NCBI RefSeq assembly: GCF_013155275.1 | Contig: NZ_JABJXS010000018.1 | Location: 1-42,804, forward strand | Direction of reading: 5' to 3' | Source: Brenneria sp. hezel4-2-4 | GTDB lineage: Bacteria; Pseudomonadota; Gammaproteobacteria; Enterobacterales; Enterobacteriaceae | DNA length: 42,804 nucleotides | Part shown: positions 26,077 to 36,700 of the stretch, in pieces | Layout: the number at the start of each line of letters is the position of its first letter | How positions within the stretch are numbered: position 1 is the stretch's first letter | The notes under the pieces: generated by a model | Seen by the model: the letters and a program-made list of their open reading frames with translations, nothing else | Database searches by the model: none | What the model was told of the DNA's origin: nothing | Made by a program: the position numbers and the translations under genes

Positions 26077-26895
26077 CTATGCCATCGCGGTTTCAATCAT
26101 GACAAAGTGTTGCGTCAAACTACCCTTGATTAAGTTATCACCTATCACTTTGGCTGGTAGATAGCCGTTTCTCTCAAACAATTTATTGATATCACCAAGA
26201 TAGAACCCATGAAATATCCCTTCATACATGTTTATTTCAGCTTTATTATCAATGAGCATGTTGCGATCAATTAGTCTTTTTTGTTGTTGATCCCACACTC
26301 TTCTGATCAATTTATAGTGGGGCAACTCGCTCAGAAGCCCTCCATTTTCAAGATATTCCCATGTCCCATCTTCATTCGCCAGCGCTTTCATGAAATCGAC
26401 TTTCATCATCTCAATCACCAGCTTTCCATTGGGTGTAAGGTTTTTTCTGAGTTTATTCAACAATGCATCAATATTACTTAGATTGTTAATAATTCCAAAT
26501 AACATAATGACAAGATCAAATTCCCCTTGGAAATTATATTCTTCAAGATCCATTTGTTGATATTTCTCTAAATCACCAGCACGCGCAGTAGCGTACTCAA
26601 TGGCGGAAGGAGAAATATCCAAACCTGTCGCATATGCACCTTTAGCAGCAAAACGCGAAGTGTATAGACCGGGACCGCATGCCAGATCGAGTACCTTTTT
26701 TTGAGGCCGTAAGTAAGCATTGAACAAAAAATCCACTTGCCGATCTATTTCCTGAATCGTACGACTCGCGAATTCGCTCTCTTGACTTAAATGCTCTTTG
26801 AGCATTCTTTTACTGAACTCCGCATCGCCAAAGTTCATCAGATACTTTACCTGATGAATCGGAGAAATAAAATCCCTCAACATTTCAATATTCAT
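26077..26895 (-). CDS. SAM-dependent methyltransferase, last gene of the NRPS/PKS operon
   Basis: A 272-residue class I methyltransferase. The SAM-binding motif I is VLDLACGPGLYTSRFA (about 68-83), followed by an acidic end of strand 2 (GLDIS) and the post motif FDLVIMLFGIINNL. The sequence QHFVMIETAMA ends the fold. The ATG at 26895 has AAGGA seven bases upstream. It lies about 30 bases after the deformylase gene and is probably in the same transcript. It could N- or O-methylate the assembly-line product, for example the free amino end or the beta-hydroxyl; which one cannot be told from sequence. Confidence 0.85.
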   Translation of the reverse strand: MNIEMLRDFISPIHQVKYLMNFGDAEFSKRMLKEHLSQESEFASRTIQEIDRQVDFLFNAYLRPQKKVLDLACGPGLYTSRFAAKGAYATGLDISPSAIEYATARAGDLEKYQQMDLEEYNFQGEFDLVIMLFGIINNLSNIDALLNKLRKNLTPNGKLVIEMMKVDFMKALANEDGTWEYLENGGLLSELPHYKLIRRVWDQQQKRLIDRNMLIDNKAEINMYEGIFHGFYLGDINKLFERNGYLPAKVIGDNLIKGSLTQHFVMIETAMA

Positions 26896-26924
26896 TGAAT
26901 ATCCTTATGGTAAAATCAAGAAAA

Positions 26925-27428
26925 TTACTTACTTAGCTTTCTAATTTTTTTAACTTTTTTGATGGCCATTTGATATTTTAGAGGTGATAAATAGTCAATA
27001 AATACTTTCCCATGAAGATGATCAATTTCGTGTTGCATAACTATAGCTAAATAACCATCATCTTCTACAAAAATCTCTTTCCCATCCCGGTCTAATGCTC
27101 TGACTCTCACTTTCTTATAACGATTCACTTGCGCATAAGTACCAGGAATTGACAGGCATCCCTCTTCACTCTTAATGTTTCCCTCTGTGATGATGATCTC
27201 AGGGTTCACCATGATAAGCGGCCGGTCTCTTTGCTCAGAAATGTCTATGATTATCACCGCATCTTTGTAGCCAATCTGCGGAGCGGCAAGGCCGATGCCA
27301 TTATCTGTCGCATAGAGCGTATCTAACATGTCATCGATTAAACTTTGTACCGAGCTAATATTTTCAACATGAGAGTAGGTCACTCGCAAACGCTCATCAG
27401 GTACTTCTATAATATCTCTTACTGCCAA
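26925..27428 (-). CDS. def: Second peptide deformylase, in the NRPS/PKS operon
   Basis: A 167-residue peptide deformylase with all three family motifs: GIGLAAPQIG (44-53), EEGCLSIP with metal ligand C91, and QHEIDHLHGK with H133, E134 and H137. The frame opens at an ATG at 27461, but a TTG at 27428 with GGGAGGT five bases upstream gives exactly the usual length and start (AVRDIIEVPDERL), so TTG is chosen. The housekeeping def normally sits next to fmt; here it lies between an NRPS and a methyltransferase. Likely roles are a resistant duplicate of the product's target or, less likely, removal of a formyl group from the product. All catalytic residues are kept, so it should be active. Confidence 0.9.
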   Translation of the reverse strand: MAVRDIIEVPDERLRVTYSHVENISSVQSLIDDMLDTLYATDNGIGLAAPQIGYKDAVIIIDISEQRDRPLIMVNPEIIITEGNIKSEEGCLSIPGTYAQVNRYKKVRVRALDRDGKEIFVEDDGYLAIVMQHEIDHLHGKVFIDYLSPLKYQMAIKKVKKIRKLSK

Positions 27429-27442
27429 AATTACCTCCCTTC

Positions 27443-27550
27443 TATACCCGTTATACTTCAAGCTACAGGTGCATTGGCTTTTTTCGCTCCCCCGCTACCG
27501 GAAATTCGTTACGTTGCCGTCCTCCCGCAACTCAAATTATTTGGGGTATA
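27443..27550. repeat. MITE-like palindromic intergenic repeat
   Basis: A 108-bp unit with short terminal inverted repeats (TATACCCG at the left, GGGGTATA at the right) and a middle containing CTTCAAGCT and GGTGCATTGGCT. I recognise the TATACCCGTxATACTTCAAG type of dispersed repeat from Yersinia, Serratia and related genera. It ends two bases before the deformylase ribosome binding site and therefore supplies most of that gene's upstream region. Confidence 0.65.
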
Positions 27551-27602
27551 AAACAATTATTGAGATCAAAAATGGATTGAATCTCAAGAGCCTAAAATCT
27601 GT

Positions 27603-30600
27603 CTAATCAAAATCAGACAACATAAATTGGTTTTCAGTTTGTTCAATCACTGATACAAATGTGTTAAACATTAATGGTAAGATCTCCGTTGAGTAAATAT
27701 CGCGAGCACATTCCAGATCGGCAATAATGCCGCCCCCGGAATACGTCATATTGAAGACCGTATCAAATCGACAATATGGATTATCCAGGTCGACATCCAA
27801 CCCATAAGCGCCGTTCTCTTCCGTTTGATGAAAAGAGAATACATTTTGTACCAGCGGGGCATAATATTCATGTCGCCGGATATCCGAGATAAAAGGGATG
27901 GTTTGCGTTGCAGGTCTTAGCTTAATGTAAAGGCGGTTATTTCGCACCAGCTCCTTAAGGAGCGATAGTGACCACTCAGCCCACCGCTCGAATTGAGTTC
28001 GCACAGGCAGCAGATCGACAAAATACCCAACCACATCAGTTATTCCCAGATCCACTCGTGGCGAATACGGAAATGCGACGACGATGTCATCTTGGCCGGA
28101 AATCAGTCCGACAGTGCGTTGATATAGCGCAAAAGTGACTTCAAAAACTGAGCATTGAAGAGTATACGCCAGTTTTTTGATTAACTCAACGTGCTGCTTT
28201 TGCAACCTGAATCGTTGACGATAACAGAGATGGTCAGGATAGTTTGTGCGTTCTTTAGTGGTGAATTTAAGTTTGCCCTGATAGTTTTTAAACGCTTCGC
28301 TCCAGTAAGTGTGAGACTTCTCCACCGAACCTCTCGCTGTAACGATATGCATATATTCACAATAGTCTAAATAATCGTAATGTGGTTTCGGAAGATATTG
28401 TTTATCATAATAATCAACGATAGAACTAAACAAATGATTAAGGCTCATCTCATCCGCGATGATATGATGGACGTTGATAAAAAGGAATGACTCAGCTGAG
28501 TTCTTTAGCGGTAAGTAGCAACATTCAATAAGCGGAAAATCATGAAGATCAAAAACCTTCTCAGCCAGTTCCCTCATTTTGCAATAAGCATCCTCTTTGT
28601 TTAATAAGGGGAAAACACTCAGTTTAAATTGGCTTTCTTCCTGCCTAACCATCAAGAGTTCTTCATTATTATCAAACCCAAACTTAAAATTCAATACACG
28701 TTCATTTTTAAATACCACCTCTACCGTTTTCTTCATCCTCTCAACTTCAAAATAGCGTGAAAAGCATCGAGAAACGGGAATGTTATATAAAGATTTGTTA
28801 CTTGCCATTTCATTAGAAAAGTAAAGATTGAGTTGTTGCGACGTTGCCAAATAACTTTGTTTTTTAGTTTTAACAAGATTATTTCCATGATTACCTTGAT
28901 GTTGTCCGGTATATTTTCCGAGATATTCCGATAGTTTGAAAACTGTCTGATACTCAATAACTTCAATAAAAGAAAGTTTAATACCTGTCAATTCAAAAAT
29001 ATGATGCACAATTTTAGGAACTAGCAGCGAGTGTCCGCCAATATCAAAAAAACGGTCATGTATGCAAAAATCATCTATCCCCAGCAACTGCAACCAGTAG
29101 GCATGCAACTGTTTTTCCAATTCACTTTTCGGAGCTATCACTGAATTTATGGGGGTTATGGCTTCGATAGGTAAACATTTTGTATCGACTTTTCCATTGA
29201 CCGTCAGTGGTATTTCTTCAACAAATAGAATAACGGATGGAACCTGAAAAGGCTCAAGCTTGGATCGTAAATAAGATAAAATCTCAACGCGGAGTGAAGT
29301 ATCATTTTCAACCGAATTCCTTTTGACAACATAAGCGAAAATCATTTTCACATCCCGCTCAACGACGCAAACATGCGAGTTTTTGATTTTCGGATGACCT
29401 GAAATGACTTTATTAATACCGCTAAGCTCCACGCGATTGCCGCGGATCTTCACCATTTTGTCACGCCGACCAATGTACTCGACATCCATTGTACCGTTGT
29501 AGCGGGCAATATCTCCCGATAAGTAAAGATAGCGGCAATCATCAAAATGATAATAGGGGTTAGATACAAACTTCTCGCTATTCAGCGCTTCCCTGCGGTT
29601 ATAGTTCGGTCTCAACCAGGGAGCGCCAATAGCGATTTCTCCGACCTGGCCGGGATGACAGAGCATCATTTCACTATCGAGAACATAAACAAAAGTATCG
29701 TTTATCGGCTTACCGATGGGTACACAAGTATGACAGGAAGTGAGATTAAAAATATTAAACCACGTCGAAAATGTCGTACACTCTGTTGGTCCATAGCCAT
29801 TCACAAATTGCTTGAGCCGACAATACGGGCTGGACATAAACGCTCTCACGATGGTGATATCCAGAGCATCGCCTCCGGTAAGTAAGTTATCGAGAGATTG
29901 AAGCGCCTGAGGGCGGGATGACGCAATGTCATTAAATAATGAAACCGTTAGCCACGCAGTATTAATTTCCTTGTTTTTTAATTGCGTCTCCAGCTTTTCA
30001 TAATCCAATAGCGTCTCTTTTGCTACAGTGCCGCAGCTGGCGCCATTGAGTAAAGGTACAAAAATCTCCAATAAAGATGCATCAAAGGCTGGGGACGAAG
30101 TGACTAAAAAGCGATCATTCGAAGTCAGTTGCAAAAAATTGGGAGACTGAGCCAGCCGCATAATCGAATCAATACATATTTCCACCCCTTTGGGCGTTCC
30201 CGTCGATCCAGAGGTATAAAGCACGCATGCTTCCCCATGTCGCCCTTTTTTAAGAGATGACCTCGCATTACATGAAAAATCAAACGATGCATGATCAAAA
30301 TCGCGCCTTTCTTCCGACGGTTTGTCGTCAATATTAATTAACAGGGTCCCGTAGATTTCAGCGTCATCGATAATAAATGAAAGCCTCTCGTTCGGGTAAT
30401 GAGGGTCTAATGGTACAAATGAGCAACGATTTAATAAAATCGAAAAAATGGCGACAATATATTGATACGATGGTATGCCAGTCACGCCGATACGCATACC
30501 AGGCTGGACGCCCTGCTCATTTAGGAAATGACGTGTCCGCGAGATGTCTTTGGACATTTGAGAAAAAGAATATTCGCAGAGTTCATCGACAACCGCTATC

Positions 30601-33600
30601 GCACTAGCCCTCTGTTCAAATACGTTATTAAGACACGCTTCAAAAGCAATGGGCACTAAAGAAGGAGCGGTAACCAATTGAGCCAATCGAGAAGGGATAT
30701 CAGGCTCACATGGATAGCCTGCCGACGCCATTAAGTGCTGTTTGAACAACGCCATAAGGCTTTTAACGTACGCTGAATAGATATAATCGCTATTGTACTC
30801 GAAAGTTAATAGCATCCCCTCATTAACCAATGTACAGTGGCAAAAGAGATCGAACATTGCTTGTTCTATAGGCATCTTCATAAATCGAGACTCGCACCCG
30901 GCAATCTCTAAGCAATTATCATGCCCACTGTTTTGCAAAACTATCCCGGTCTGTAGTGAATGTAAATTCACATCGCTATCATTATGCGTCATCTCATCCA
31001 GATACACTTGGGAATGCTGTAAACATTGCAGTATATTTTTATGCGCGTCACTAAGTGAGAGATTGTCTTTATAATTCAGCCGAACCGGGATAGTGTTTAC
31101 AAACATCCCTATCGTCTGAGCAAACTCTTCACGATTTGCAACCGGTACGGCAACTACCACTTCATCCAATATGGCAAAATCAGCAAGCGCCTTACCAAAA
31201 TAGAACAGCAAATAACTGAATAAACTGATATTTTCACGCTGTGTAGAGGCATAAATCGATCGCATGAGTTCTTTACTCAGAGATATTGAGTATTGATTTT
31301 TTTCGCGATGATTTTGTTGATTTACAGCGATCTTAGATTCTGCTCTTGGGATGATTGTTGGAATAACACACTGATTGAGATAGGACGCCCAATAAGAGAG
31401 GTCGTCTTTAAATCTTGGGCTGGCGCGATAGGCCAACATTTTCCGTGTGGCGCTCAGATAATCATTATCTGTTTTACCAGATAAAGGCAGCCCATTGCTT
31501 AAATTTTCATAATACGCGGATAATTGTTGAATCAATAACTTAACCGACCAGCCATCCAGTGCCAAATGAGTAGAAAAAATCAGTAAAGTATGCTGATCTG
31601 TACCGTTAGTGATAAAGCGAAAACGGATCAACGGCCCAACCGACAGGTTTATCGGCTGTTTCACTTCTTCGGCGTAAACCGCTTGCCAACACCTATCCGT
31701 GAGTATGATAAAATCCACATCAGCTACGGAAGATTCTTGAAATACCTCTCCTTCGGCTTCACAAAATACCGTCTGGAGCGCCTCATTATTTTCAACAACC
31801 GCACGACAGGCTACCTGAAGATTATTTGCATCTATTTCACCATCCAGCCTATAACCGAACACCAATAAATTTGGGGATATCTGTTCGTTTAATTGCTCAA
31901 TATACCAAAGACGTTTTTGAGCTGGAGACATCGGAACGCGTGCTGATATAAATGTTTCAACGCTTTCGCAGTTGGTTTCGCCTTTGCTCATTTTTGTTCT
32001 GACTAATAATGCCAGCTCAACCGCACGGCTATGCTTGAGAAATTCATCCACCCGTAATCTGACACCAAAATTCGATGCAATATTATGAATTACCTCATAA
32101 ATTTGTAGAGAACTCCCCCCCAACTCAAAAAAATCACATTCCGCGACGGCCTGTTTCGCTTGAGGTAGAAGACTCCGGTATAATCTCTCAATTTCGTTAG
32201 TAAGATTATCCGCTTGCTGCAAGCACTGCTCATCCTGAGTGGACTGTATATTTGATTCAATCGCGTTAATATCAACCTTACCGTTTCGGGTTAATGGGAT
32301 CGCATTCAACAATACCATACGCTCAGGTATCATATAGCGAGGCAGGCGTTGAGCTAGGTGCGTATTAATTTCTGACGGAGTGAGCGGTATTTCTGCTGGA
32401 GAAACCTCAATATAGGCAACCAGCGTCTGGTTTGCCTGATCAGGATCTGGCCGGATATAGCACACATTGATGCCATTAATTTCCTGTAGGATTTGCTCAA
32501 CCTGTGAGAGATTGACTCTCAATCCCCGTATTTTTACTTCATGGTCTTTCCGAGCGATAAACTCTAGGTTTCCACAGGGAAGCCGACGCACCAGATCGCC
32601 GGTTTTGTAATACCAACAGCCGTTAATCTCTACAAATTTCTTCTTCGTTTCCTGCTCGCACGTATATCCTTGGGCGAGCCCAAGGCCGCTCACCCATAGC
32701 TCCCCGACTTCGCCATCCACTATGGCATTGCCATGATCACTGACAATCATAACCTGCGTTCCATTGATGGGTTTACCAATAGGAACACTTGAATGATCCG
32801 GTGATAATTGGAAAATGTCATACGTTGTCGTAAACGTAGTATTCTCCGTTGGGCCATAACCATTAATAAAAGAAGTTAAATGACAATATGGGCTGGACAT
32901 AAATTGGCGAACCAACTCAATATTGAGCGCGTCCCCGCCAATCAACAGATTTTTCAAATGAGAAAGCGCATTAGGATAGTGAGTAAAAATGGTATTAAAT
33001 AACGCCACCGTCAGCCATAAAGTTTCGACGCCGCCAAAGATTAATTGTTGTTCTAGCCGCTCGAAATCAAGAACATCCTGCTTATCGATAACATATATTC
33101 GGCCACCGTTAAGTAATGGATACCAAATCTCAAACGTCGATGCATCAAATCCTATCGAGGAACAATGCGCCGTTGCTTCCAAACCATTACTATTTATATA
33201 ATTGGCATTTACGACTAATCGTATAATGCCTGAGTGGTCCACTTTTACCCCTTTGGGCAGCCCTGTCGAGCCAGAGGTATACATAATATAAGCAGGGCTT
33301 TTCGGATCATATTCAGTATTCGGTTTTGCATCATTCTCATACTCTAAAAGAGATCGCGCAAGGCAAAACGTCAACTCTGTTTCAAGATGTTGATCGGATA
33401 TCACGACAGAGGCATGGCTGTCTTGGGAAATATAATCTAACTGCGCCACGGAGTAGCTTTTATCAACAGGCAGATAAGCCCTGCCCGTCTTAACAATCCC
33501 CAATATTACAACCACAGCTTCTAAACTTCTGTCCATATATACTAAGACAGGCCGATTATCATGAGGAAAATGATCGACAAGATAATTGGCAACTCTATTT

Positions 33601-33749
33601 GATATACTATCAAGTTCATTATAATTGAGCTGGCGATGAGCATCAGACAGCGCCACGGAGTGCCCAGATTTTCCAACAATCTCAGCAAATAACTCGGCAG
33701 TCAAAGATAAACCTTGGTTTTTTCTGCTAAATGGTGAAAAACTGGTCAT
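27603..33749 (-). CDS. Two-module NRPS: A-PCP-C-A-PCP-C
   Basis: A 2048-residue nonribosomal peptide synthetase. Domain order: A1 (about 20-490; A3 YTSGSTGLPKG near 163), PCP1 (LGGSSL near 546), C1 (THLALDG near 730, the second His and the DG of HHxxxDG kept), A2 (about 1060-1510; YTSGSTGTPKG near 1183), PCP2 (IGGHSL near 1571) and a terminal C2 (HHIIADE near 1765). The A-domain pocket residues by my alignment to GrsA are DAFWLGGTFK (nearly the GrsB valine code) and DALWLGGTFK (Val-like). There is no starter C domain, no epimerase and no thioesterase. The orphan terminal C domain would need an acceptor amine in trans; the stand-alone A-PCP protein at 39338-41029 is the natural candidate. The start overlaps the PKS stop by 23 bases. 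Confidence 0.93.
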   Translation of the reverse strand: MTSFSPFSRKNQGLSLTAELFAEIVGKSGHSVALSDAHRQLNYNELDSISNRVANYLVDHFPHDNRPVLVYMDRSLEAVVVILGIVKTGRAYLPVDKSYSVAQLDYISQDSHASVVISDQHLETELTFCLARSLLEYENDAKPNTEYDPKSPAYIMYTSGSTGLPKGVKVDHSGIIRLVVNANYINSNGLEATAHCSSIGFDASTFEIWYPLLNGGRIYVIDKQDVLDFERLEQQLIFGGVETLWLTVALFNTIFTHYPNALSHLKNLLIGGDALNIELVRQFMSSPYCHLTSFINGYGPTENTTFTTTYDIFQLSPDHSSVPIGKPINGTQVMIVSDHGNAIVDGEVGELWVSGLGLAQGYTCEQETKKKFVEINGCWYYKTGDLVRRLPCGNLEFIARKDHEVKIRGLRVNLSQVEQILQEINGINVCYIRPDPDQANQTLVAYIEVSPAEIPLTPSEINTHLAQRLPRYMIPERMVLLNAIPLTRNGKVDINAIESNIQSTQDEQCLQQADNLTNEIERLYRSLLPQAKQAVAECDFFELGGSSLQIYEVIHNIASNFGVRLRVDEFLKHSRAVELALLVRTKMSKGETNCESVETFISARVPMSPAQKRLWYIEQLNEQISPNLLVFGYRLDGEIDANNLQVACRAVVENNEALQTVFCEAEGEVFQESSVADVDFIILTDRCWQAVYAEEVKQPINLSVGPLIRFRFITNGTDQHTLLIFSTHLALDGWSVKLLIQQLSAYYENLSNGLPLSGKTDNDYLSATRKMLAYRASPRFKDDLSYWASYLNQCVIPTIIPRAESKIAVNQQNHREKNQYSISLSKELMRSIYASTQRENISLFSYLLFYFGKALADFAILDEVVVAVPVANREEFAQTIGMFVNTIPVRLNYKDNLSLSDAHKNILQCLQHSQVYLDEMTHNDSDVNLHSLQTGIVLQNSGHDNCLEIAGCESRFMKMPIEQAMFDLFCHCTLVNEGMLLTFEYNSDYIYSAYVKSLMALFKQHLMASAGYPCEPDIPSRLAQLVTAPSLVPIAFEACLNNVFEQRASAIAVVDELCEYSFSQMSKDISRTRHFLNEQGVQPGMRIGVTGIPSYQYIVAIFSILLNRCSFVPLDPHYPNERLSFIIDDAEIYGTLLINIDDKPSEERRDFDHASFDFSCNARSSLKKGRHGEACVLYTSGSTGTPKGVEICIDSIMRLAQSPNFLQLTSNDRFLVTSSPAFDASLLEIFVPLLNGASCGTVAKETLLDYEKLETQLKNKEINTAWLTVSLFNDIASSRPQALQSLDNLLTGGDALDITIVRAFMSSPYCRLKQFVNGYGPTECTTFSTWFNIFNLTSCHTCVPIGKPINDTFVYVLDSEMMLCHPGQVGEIAIGAPWLRPNYNRREALNSEKFVSNPYYHFDDCRYLYLSGDIARYNGTMDVEYIGRRDKMVKIRGNRVELSGINKVISGHPKIKNSHVCVVERDVKMIFAYVVKRNSVENDTSLRVEILSYLRSKLEPFQVPSVILFVEEIPLTVNGKVDTKCLPIEAITPINSVIAPKSELEKQLHAYWLQLLGIDDFCIHDRFFDIGGHSLLVPKIVHHIFELTGIKLSFIEVIEYQTVFKLSEYLGKYTGQHQGNHGNNLVKTKKQSYLATSQQLNLYFSNEMASNKSLYNIPVSRCFSRYFEVERMKKTVEVVFKNERVLNFKFGFDNNEELLMVRQEESQFKLSVFPLLNKEDAYCKMRELAEKVFDLHDFPLIECCYLPLKNSAESFLFINVHHIIADEMSLNHLFSSIVDYYDKQYLPKPHYDYLDYCEYMHIVTARGSVEKSHTYWSEAFKNYQGKLKFTTKERTNYPDHLCYRQRFRLQKQHVELIKKLAYTLQCSVFEVTFALYQRTVGLISGQDDIVVAFPYSPRVDLGITDVVGYFVDLLPVRTQFERWAEWSLSLLKELVRNNRLYIKLRPATQTIPFISDIRRHEYYAPLVQNVFSFHQTEENGAYGLDVDLDNPYCRFDTVFNMTYSGGGIIADLECARDIYSTEILPLMFNTFVSVIEQTENQFMLSDFD

Positions 33750-36700
33750 TATCCAAAAACTCCACTAACTTATAAATAAACTCTTCAGGTTTGGGAAATT
33801 TCATCCCTTGTCCGGTCATAATTTCTTCTGTATTAATAACATTCACATTTCTATAGTCATGGCTGATCACTGGCTTATCGTCATTCTGGTAGGTGTAATA
33901 CGATAAAATGGGATATAAGGCATTCTCTTTGCCCACTTTGGCTAAATCCCGAATAAGCCAAGTTTTATGATCCGCTCCGTGAATAACATAGCCACGGCGA
34001 TTCAATATATTAAATACGTCATTCATTTGTCCGATGTTTGGATTCGGAACATTGTATACCTTATTTTTATTGCTCAAACAGATAGCGATAATGAGTCGGG
34101 CCATAAAATCGACAGGGGTAATATTGATTTCATTATTAATGTCAGGGAAACTTCCTAACTGGAGACAACCTTTTATGAATAACCACAAATGATCGTGCTC
34201 AGCATTAAAAGTTCCAAGAGTCGAATGGCCGACAATGCTTGAAGGGCGCACAACATTAATGGAAAAACCTCTTTCCCGGGCTTGCCGCAGTAGAACTTCC
34301 GCCGCCCACTTGGAGCGAGCATAACCATTGGATTGAGGTTGTGGACGTGACGATAACGAGGGAAGTTGCTCTACGTACCGCGCACGTTCGTCCAATTCAA
34401 ATACGCCGGCTAGCGTTGAAACAAAATGGATATTTTTCGGTCTGAATACCGAAGCAACCGCCAAGATTTCCAAGATGCTAAACGTATTGGTGCTCTTTAA
34501 ACTACTATAGTCGAGAATATGGTTTACTCTGGCAGCATTATGCAAGATATCAGTGACATTCTCGCACACAGATTGATAATCCTCGTCTGAGAGACCCAGT
34601 CGTGGTTGTGACACATCACCACTTATCACAGAAAGCTTTGATAGCTCTTGCTCGGGTGCAAAACGGCTCAGTTGCGTTGTAACACGTTGATAAGCTGTCT
34701 GACCATCGTGTGCTCGAACCAACGCCACCACGCGAGTCACGCTTTCATTTCGCAGCAGCTCAAGCACCAGGTTACTTCCCAGCAACCCAGCTGCTCCCGT
34801 GACAAGAAACACCTTATTTAAATCGGAACGTGCGTCATTCATCAATGGTTCGACAGGGAATAAATCGTCAGGCAACAACAGATCATTATATTCACCGCCG
34901 GAATCGGATTCATCCATTGGACAAATTAGGTCAACGATACGACCTACCGTGGGGCGATCGATAAATCGGTGTAGAGCCAGCTCAAAGCCTAATTTGCGAC
35001 GAAGACATTGTGACAATTGCGTAAAAATCAGAGAGTCGCCGCCGCAGTCAAAAAAATGACTATCCTCATCGACCGCGTCAATATGAAGCAAATCTACAAA
35101 TATCTTCTTCACTACGGTTGAAACCCTATCTCTGTCGACAACCGTCTTGCCTAAAGTGTTAGTGATAACATCGATAATGTGCTCTGGCGTGGGAATATTC
35201 ATGAATTCATGCAGCGGCAGCGCTACTCCCAGTGAATTCTTTATTTCTGCCATCAGCGACGTGAACATCACGGATTCCCCACCCAGCGAAAAGAAGTTGC
35301 TGTGATCATCAATCTCTTCTACTTCAAGCACTCGGCAAAAAACCTCACGTACGATTTGTGCTATCTGAGTCCGATCTAATGAATGGCGCGTATGTCCATT
35401 CGGTATTGGTCCACTCACCCATTGAGCTAAGCGTTGATGCAGGTTGTGAGTGGAAACAATAAAATGCCGTAGAGACAACAGATCGAACATTGATGAGAAA
35501 ATCTCATCAGCATCCTGATTATTAATAGCTAATTGTTTGACTTCATTAGACAAGTTAGGATCGTCATGCAAATTCCATCCGTCCCACGATACGCTCAACC
35601 AGCGGGTTTTGGCACCACACCGGGTGAACACAAATTCATTCATAAACTGATTCACATATGCGTAGATGCCCAAGCCAATCCCGCCGAGTACCGTTGAGAT
35701 AGAGGACATTAATACACAGAACTCTGGCTCATATTTAGCGCATATTTTTGTAAGCGAGGTCATGCCATCCACTTTTGCCTGATAATGGCGTTCAATATTC
35801 GATTCCGTTGCGGAAAACAGCGGCATTAATCCCTCTGGATTGGTGTAACCCGCGCAGTGTGCAATACCGACGATCGGCCCAAACCTGCAATTGAGCCGTT
35901 CAACGAGATCCTGAAAATCTTGTTGCTGTGTGACACAAAGCGAGGCATAAAACACCCGTTCAGAATGATGTATCGCTTCAAACGCAACATCATTTTCAAT
36001 CGACGTAATGGCGCTTTCACTCAGTTGATAAAGCGGCCTGATTGGCGCATCGGCATATTTCCGCCCCGTGAGCACAACATTGAGTTCGGAGTGAGCAATA
36101 ATATGCGCGGCCAAAATCAAGCCCACCTTTCCTAATCCCCCCGTAATGAGCACATATCCTTGCTCTGGCCAAACGAACGGATCTTTCAATGAAGGATCGA
36201 CAGGAACATATTGTTTATACCAGAGGCGATCAGTATCAATATGAAGTACATTAGCTCGGTTCATCACCGTGGAAAGATCTGCATTCAGCACATGCTCCAA
36301 GGTGCCGGTATAACTAAGCAACTTCATGGAAAGCCCAGGATTTTCCTGTGGGATAACTTGACATAACGAGCTCAACGCTCGCCTATAACAATCCTGTTGC
36401 TGCAAAGCAAGTGGCTGGGGCGAATCTGAAATCACGACATAGGCGGTCATTTCGCATTCATGGCTGATGGCCTTAAATTCAGCCAAAAATATGTTCAGAT
36501 GCTCCGGAGTGATGGCGTCAACGTCCTGGAAGCCGATATAAAAGAGTTCGTGTTCCCGGCGAAACCAATGGCGATATTCATTTAACGGTTCAGCCGTCGT
36601 GCAGCTTTTGAGAGAAGTTGGTTCAATTGCCCAACAGTCACGATATAACCATTGAGCGACAGGTAGTTTACCTTTGTGTCGCAAAGTGGCTGGCGTTGAC

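Noticed and set aside
27603..28960. A carboxy-terminal thioesterase on the NRPS
   Set aside because: The segment has HHIIADE and the rest of a condensation-domain fold, and no GxSxG thioesterase motif; chain release must use the terminal C domain or the PKS reductase.
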